A DNA stretch of 64,000 bases from Candidatus Epulonipiscium sp. Lineage in GTDB: Bacteria > Bacillota > Clostridia > Lachnospirales > Defluviitaleaceae. The position numbers were made by a program, and so were the translations under genes. Shown here in pieces: positions 58,989 to 64,000 of the stretch. Under the pieces are notes generated by a model that saw only the letters and a list, made by a program, of their open reading frames with translations, was not told the origin of the DNA and searched no databases. The stretch is from the NCBI GenBank assembly GCA_012521395.1, contig JAAYML010000092.1, positions 1 to 64,000 of the forward strand, read 5' to 3'. How positions within the stretch are numbered: position 1 is the first letter of the stretch; each line of letters opens with the position of its first letter.

Positions 58989-59158
58989 ATTACCTTCCTC
59001 CTATTAAACTTTTATCAATAAAATAGAGCCATAAAAGCTCAAAAAAAAAGATACTTATAACCAACATGTTATATTGTACCTTATTATTAAAATTATTTCA
59101 ATATATCATAATTTTTCATTTTATTTACAACTTAATTAAAAAAATGGATACGATTTAT

Positions 59159-59986
59159 TTAGCGTATACTGGATAACAGCAATAACAACTGCTGTCTTTT
59201 TAAATACATAGACTGGGCTAAAATGGCCTGAGCTGTCATGGACAAGATTTGATATTTGATATACTCCATGATGGTTGCAGCCATGTCTGCATCCCGGATA
59301 CGGCTTTCTGCTGCCGTTAAGTTTTCCTCATAATTTTCTAAATGACGAATTGTATGTTCTAAACGGTTCTGTATAGCACCTAATTTAGATCTTTCTCCGG
59401 AAACATAATCAATAGATTTTGTCAGGGTTTCTATGGCCTCCTGTGCACCCTCCTGGGTTGAAATATCAAGATTTTCTATTCCTATCCCCGAAGCCCTCAT
59501 ATCATTAATAGTAACTTCCATGCTATTGCCTGCATTAGGACCAATCTGAAGCCGGATACCTTTATGACTCTTAGAACCATCCAAAAGAGATTGTGTATTA
59601 AATTCAGTAGAAGTTGCAATACCAGTAATGGCTTCTTTTAATTGTTGAAATTCTTCATTTAAATTTCTCCTGTCACTATCTGTATAAGTACCATTAGCCG
59701 CCTGAACTGAAATTTCCCTCATTTTCTGTAGTATGGCATGAATTTCATTCATAGCCCCTTCAGCAGTCTGAATTAAGGAAATACCATCTGCAGCATTCCT
59801 TTGAGCTTGTCTCAATCCACGGATTTGAGCTCGCATTTTTTCAGATATAGCAAGACCGGCAGCATCATCCGCAGCAGAATTAATCCGCTGCCCCGTTGCA
59901 AGGCGGTAAGCAAGAATACTTTGTTGTTTTTGAATATGGTTAAGCTGGTTAATAATCCGGATTTCCAATACATTATTAATAAACAT
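59159..59986 (-). CDS. Flagellin-like protein, divergent termini
   Basis: INSAADDAAGLAISEKMRAQIRGLRQAQRNAADGISLIQTAEGAMNEIHAILQKMREISVQAANGTYTDSDR; NLTAAESRIRDADMA. Probable start MFINNVLE at 59986. Confidence 0.88.
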   Translation of the reverse strand: MFINNVLEIRIINQLNHIQKQQSILAYRLATGQRINSAADDAAGLAISEKMRAQIRGLRQAQRNAADGISLIQTAEGAMNEIHAILQKMREISVQAANGTYTDSDRRNLNEEFQQLKEAITGIATSTEFNTQSLLDGSKSHKGIRLQIGPNAGNSMEVTINDMRASGIGIENLDISTQEGAQEAIETLTKSIDYVSGERSKLGAIQNRLEHTIRHLENYEENLTAAESRIRDADMAATIMEYIKYQILSMTAQAILAQSMYLKRQQLLLLLSSIR

Positions 59987-60071
59987 AAAATCACCCTGAA
60001 TATTTATTTTTTTATGCCAGTCTTTGCTATCAAATGATATCTGCATTCTTTATAAATATATCGGCAAATAT

Positions 60072-60126
60072 TAAAAAGTATTTGAGTGTAAACTACAATA
60101 AAAAAGTCTACACTCAAATACTTTTA
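60072..60126. terminator. Long-stem intrinsic terminator between gltX and the flagellin-like gene
   Basis: AAAAGTATTTGAGTGTA...TACACTCAAATACTTTT, 17-bp arms. Confidence 0.82.
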
Positions 60127-61767
60127 TTCACCAATTGCCTTTTGAACTCTTTCACGGACTTTTTCTTCTCCTAATATTTGCTGAATTTCCCAAACATCCG
60201 GAGAAGATGCCCTGCCGACAATAGCCAGACGGATTACAGTGCTTACATCACCTACATGTCCTTTATACAGTTCAGGGTTTTTCTTATAATCTTTTGGCTT
60301 TGCTGCATATCCGTTTTGTTCAGAAATGACCCTGATTTTTTCAAACCATTGACTTTGATCGTCATTGTGATCATAGGTCTTCAAATATTCTTTAAGAATA
60401 ATTTTTGCTTCTTCTTCACCAATATTTTCCGGGTATGGATCAACCATCTTAAAGTATTCATCAAAGTAATAACTGATAAAATCAAATATTTGCTCACAAT
60501 AAATTAAATCTTTGCGGGGTTTATTAGAATCTCTTCCAATGGATAAAAGCTTTATAACAGAATCTTTATTTTCAAGTAAAAGGGGTTCAATTTCATTTTT
60601 ATATTTTTTTGCCCATTCTAATAAGAAATCGAATATTTCTTCAACAGGTATTCTGACTAATACTTCTTTACTTACATCATTTAACTTATCCAAATCAAAT
60701 AAGGCACCAGATGTACTCATTTTATTTAATGAGAAATTAAATTCTTCTATACTGCTATTGGGATTTGCCATTCTCCATTCTTCAAAATTTGAATTCAAAA
60801 TGGTTAAAAGGTATTCTCTTACAGCCTGTGGAAAATAGCCCAATTCCATATAATAGCTTAAGCCCATTTCTGGATCTTTCCGCTTGGAAAGTTTTCTTTT
60901 GACACCATTATCAATTTTCATCATATGGGCTGTATGGCAATATATGGGCAGTTTCCAATTCAGAGTTTTAAATAATTCATAGTGAATCGGAAGGGTTGAG
61001 AGCCATTCTTCCCCTCTTACAACATGAGTCACCCGCATGAAATGGTCGTCTACCACATGGGCAAAGTGATAAGTAGGTATTCCATTTGTCTTTAAAAGCA
61101 CAATATCCTGAAAGTTTTCAGGCATGGATAAAGTTCCTCTTATGACATCTTCAATTTCAAACTTTCTGTCTTCAGAACCCATTGATTTAAAGCGAAGTAC
61201 AAAGCTTTCACCATTGTCTAAACGCTTTTTTATTTCTTCAAGGCTTAAGTCCCTGTCTTTAGCCCACTCGCCATAATAACCCGGTGTCAGCTTCCTGGCT
61301 TCTTGTTGCTTTCTGATTTCTGCCAATTCTTCTTCACTGCAAAAACAAGGGTAAGCTCTTCCTTGTTCCACAAGGTATTTAGCCACCGTCTGATAGATTT
61401 CTACTCTGTTACTTTGATAATAAGGACCATAATTTCCTATTTCTCCATCAAGGCTGACTCCTTCATCAAATTTTAAACCAAAATATTCTAAAGAGGAAAT
61501 AATTATTTCAATAGCCCCTTCAACTTTTCTCTTGTCATCTGTATCTTCAATACGAAGCATAAAAATACCATTGCTTTGACGGGCCAGGCGCTCGTCCACA
61601 AAAGCTCCGTAAAGGTTTCCAAGATGGATAAAGCCTGTTGGACTTGGTGCCAAACGGGTTACCATAGCACCTTCTTCCAGATTTCTTTCCGGAAAAAGCT
61701 TTTCAAAATCATCGATTGTCTTCGTTATATTGGGAAATAGCATATCCGCCAGCTTTTTATAATCCAT
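60124..61767 (-). CDS. gltX: Glutamate--tRNA ligase
   Basis: TRLAPSPTGFIHLGNLYGAFVDERLARQSNGIFMLRIEDTDDKRKVEGA; KRKLSKRKDPE (KMSKS-like). Start MDYKKLADM at 61767. Confidence 0.95.
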   Translation of the reverse strand: MDYKKLADMLFPNITKTIDDFEKLFPERNLEEGAMVTRLAPSPTGFIHLGNLYGAFVDERLARQSNGIFMLRIEDTDDKRKVEGAIEIIISSLEYFGLKFDEGVSLDGEIGNYGPYYQSNRVEIYQTVAKYLVEQGRAYPCFCSEEELAEIRKQQEARKLTPGYYGEWAKDRDLSLEEIKKRLDNGESFVLRFKSMGSEDRKFEIEDVIRGTLSMPENFQDIVLLKTNGIPTYHFAHVVDDHFMRVTHVVRGEEWLSTLPIHYELFKTLNWKLPIYCHTAHMMKIDNGVKRKLSKRKDPEMGLSYYMELGYFPQAVREYLLTILNSNFEEWRMANPNSSIEEFNFSLNKMSTSGALFDLDKLNDVSKEVLVRIPVEEIFDFLLEWAKKYKNEIEPLLLENKDSVIKLLSIGRDSNKPRKDLIYCEQIFDFISYYFDEYFKMVDPYPENIGEEEAKIILKEYLKTYDHNDDQSQWFEKIRVISEQNGYAAKPKDYKKNPELYKGHVGDVSTVIRLAIVGRASSPDVWEIQQILGEEKVRERVQKAIGE

Positions 61768-62068
61768 TTTTATTGCCTCCATTTATTATTTTAAAAAATA
61801 TTGACGGTCAGTTTGTCTAAAAAACAAATAACCGCCATCTTCATTTTTTTAAGATAGATAAAGCTAAAAACTGCCACTGCAAAGCTTCCATTATCCTTGC
61901 AAATGGTCATACTTAAACTATTTTACACTATTATTCAAAAAATATCTATCTATATTTTAATTTATTTGTTAAAAAACTCAAAACTTGTTGATAAATTAAG
62001 ACAAACGGCAATCAACCTATCATCCAGATCATAAAAATTGGATGAACTAAAAAATGATACAGCTCGTT

Positions 62069-62746
62069 TTATAAAAAGATTGAAAAGAAAACGGTCACTA
62101 ATCCTGCAATCCCTATAGCCAGACTGCTCATTGCCCCTTCAATTTCTCCTATTTCTACAGCCTTTGAAGTTCCCAGAGCATGGCTGGAAGTTCCTATGGC
62201 AATCCCAGCTGCCACAGGGTTTTTAACTCTGAAAATTCTTATCATAAGCGGTGCAAATATGGCACCAATAAGCCCTGTAACCAGTATAGCCAAAACCGTT
62301 ATAGGAACCATGCCTCCATGTTGCTCCGTAATACTGATACCTATGGGCGTGGTAACGGATTTTGGAATAAGCGAAATCATGAATTTTTCATCCAGCTTAA
62401 ATAATTTACAAAGGCAATAAACACTGACAATAGAAGTCAGGCTGCCCACTGTACATCCCAAAAGAATAGGAAGAATATTTTTTTTCAGAACATCCAGTTG
62501 CTTGTAGACTGACACGCCAAGACATGCTGTCGCAGGAGCCAGAAACAAGGATATAAACTGTCCCCCTTGATTAAATTGGTCATAAGAGATATTAAATATT
62601 TTAAGAAAAGCAATAATCAAAATCATAGCAATAAGCATAGGGTTTGCAAGAGGACTTTTTAATTTTCTGTTAAGATAACGTCCAATCTGATAGGTCAAAA
62701 TACAGATGCTAATCCCAAAAAAAGGAGAATTAAATACTTCATTCAT
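62069..62746 (-). CDS. lrgB: LrgB family protein
   Basis: PATACLGVSVYKQLDVLKKN, LIPKSVTTPIGISITEQHGG, GIAIGTSSHALGTSKAVEIGEIEGAMSSLAIG. Confidence 0.92.
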   Translation of the reverse strand: MNEVFNSPFFGISICILTYQIGRYLNRKLKSPLANPMLIAMILIIAFLKIFNISYDQFNQGGQFISLFLAPATACLGVSVYKQLDVLKKNILPILLGCTVGSLTSIVSVYCLCKLFKLDEKFMISLIPKSVTTPIGISITEQHGGMVPITVLAILVTGLIGAIFAPLMIRIFRVKNPVAAGIAIGTSSHALGTSKAVEIGEIEGAMSSLAIGIAGLVTVFFSIFL

Positions 62747-62766
62747 TGTGAAAATCCTTTCTATCT

Positions 62767-63135
62767 CTATTCTATGTTATTAGATTTTTTCTTTTTTTCT
62801 TGCCATTGCATTACAAAAATTACCGTATAAGCCGATACAACAAAGGTTATAATGGTTGTAATCAGACAAATTAATAAAAATATCAAGAAATTGTCTTTAA
62901 GGTATTCCGTATAATTGATGATTTCAACCGCTGCCGGAATAAACAAAATCGTCATATTCTTTAAAAGGAAATCTGACTGTTCTTTAATCTGTGATGGCTT
63001 TATCAGCTTGAAAATAAGCAACAAAAGCATGATTATCATGGCAATTATCGTTGCAGGCAAAGGAATCCATTGGCTTAATCCTACACTTATAAAACAAATA
63101 AAAAAAACCAGCCCTGTTTGCAGCATTAAATTCAA
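62767..63135 (-). CDS. lrgA: CidA/LrgA family protein
   Basis: ISVGLSQWIPLPATIIAMIIMLLLLI, FLLKNMTILFIPAAVEIINY; upstream of lrgB. Confidence 0.88.
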   Translation of the reverse strand: MNLMLQTGLVFFICFISVGLSQWIPLPATIIAMIIMLLLLIFKLIKPSQIKEQSDFLLKNMTILFIPAAVEIINYTEYLKDNFLIFLLICLITTIITFVVSAYTVIFVMQWQEKKKKSNNIE

Positions 63136-63376
63136 GATTATTCCTCCTTGCTAGTCATTCTCTTCGTCATAGTCAATATTTTAACACCGATAATTCAAAA
63201 AGTAAATTTTTTAAAATCAAAGCTATAAAGCATTCTATAAAAATTTAACCATTTAATTAAACAATCCAGCTGCTTTTGGGAAAAAATTAATCAATTATAT
63301 TTTTTAAGTTTTACAATTAGCAGATTTAATGATACACTTTTAATGTTATTAATTTTTAAAGATAGGAGATAAAATT

Positions 63377-64000
63377 ATGGAAAATAGTGTTTTAGCTACC
63401 GTTGATGGAAGAGAAATCAGACAATCCGATGTCATTGCCTTTATGCAGAGTTTAGGGCAAAGAGGTTCACAGTTTAATAATCCTTTAGGCCTTCAACAAT
63501 TATTAGAAGAAATTATTGCGCAAGAATTGCTTTATTCTGAAGCTCTGGAACAAAAATTTGAAAATGAAGAAGACTTTCTTATTGCCTTTAATCAAATAAA
63601 AAAATCTCTGCTGATACAATACGCCGTCAATAAATTAATGAATTCTGTATCGGTAACCGATGAAGAAGTTAAAGAATTCTTTGAAAGTAACCGGGAAATG
63701 TTTTCCCAGCCAAAAACCGTTTCTGCCAGCCATATATTAATCAGTAGTGAAGAAGAAGCAAATAAAATCCTGGATGAGATTAATAATAATGCCTTGGATT
63801 TTGCTGAAGCAGCCAGAAAATATTCATCTTGTCCTTCAAAAGAAAAAGGTGGAGCCTTAGGAGAATTCTCACAAGGTCAAATGGTTCCCGAATTTGAAAA
63901 AGCTGCTTTTTCTATGAAAGCTGGTGAAATTAGCAAACCTGTAAAAACTCAATTTGGCTATCATATTATTAAAGTTGATAAAGTCAATGAAGCAAAAAGC
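63377..64000 (+). CDS. Parvulin-type peptidyl-prolyl isomerase, truncated by the window end
   Basis: MENSVLATVDGREIRQSDVIAFMQ...VSASHILISSEEEANKILDEINNNALDFAEAARKYSSCPSKEKGGALGEFSQGQMVPEFEKAAFSMKAGEISKPVKTQFGYHIIKV; missing from the ORF track because it lacks a stop in the window. Confidence 0.92.
   Translation, partial: MENSVLATVDGREIRQSDVIAFMQSLGQRGSQFNNPLGLQQLLEEIIAQELLYSEALEQKFENEEDFLIAFNQIKKSLLIQYAVNKLMNSVSVTDEEVKEFFESNREMFSQPKTVSASHILISSEEEANKILDEINNNALDFAEAARKYSSCPSKEKGGALGEFSQGQMVPEFEKAAFSMKAGEISKPVKTQFGYHIIKVDKVNEAKS

Noticed and set aside
61783-62068. Possible T-box upstream of gltX
   Set aside because: No AGGGTGGNACCGCG antiterminator core on the minus strand; retained only as an unclassified structured leader.
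1-64000. Search for CRISPR arrays, transposons, prophage, toxin-antitoxin or defence islands
   Set aside because: No regularly spaced repeats, terminal inverted repeats with transposase, integrase, or recognisable defence proteins were seen.

Overview
This looks like an ordinary chromosomal segment of a low-GC, endospore-forming Clostridia-type bacterium (inferred from codon and gene content, not from a database search). It carries about 55 protein-coding genes, mostly on the minus strand, and the 3' end of a tRNA-Leu(CAA) at the left edge. Recognisable housekeeping blocks include zapA / U32 peptidase / SEDS-PBP, ruvAB, proB, typA, gltX, hppA, ddh, galM and queG. Sporulation-associated genes include bofC, spoVB, a LysM-CAP protein, a Cse60-like protein and coat-like proteins. 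I saw no CRISPR array, prophage, transposase, restriction system or obvious defence island, and no clear-cut novel multi-gene system. The leads worth a second look are: a 40-aa hydrophobic peptide gene at 39361-39483 that is absent from the ORF track, with a candidate short RNA just upstream; a cis-prenyltransferase-like protein with an altered active-site motif, convergent with a one-TM HExxH protein; a degenerate GGDEF protein behind a 31-bp palindrome; operator-like dyads at the DUF1836, sdpR-like, ddh, clp and bofC genes; an orphan divergent flagellin; and an orphan Na+-decarboxylase beta subunit with a tiny OadG-like partner next to a pyrophosphatase whose signature looks K+-independent. 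All assignments come from reading the sequence by eye.
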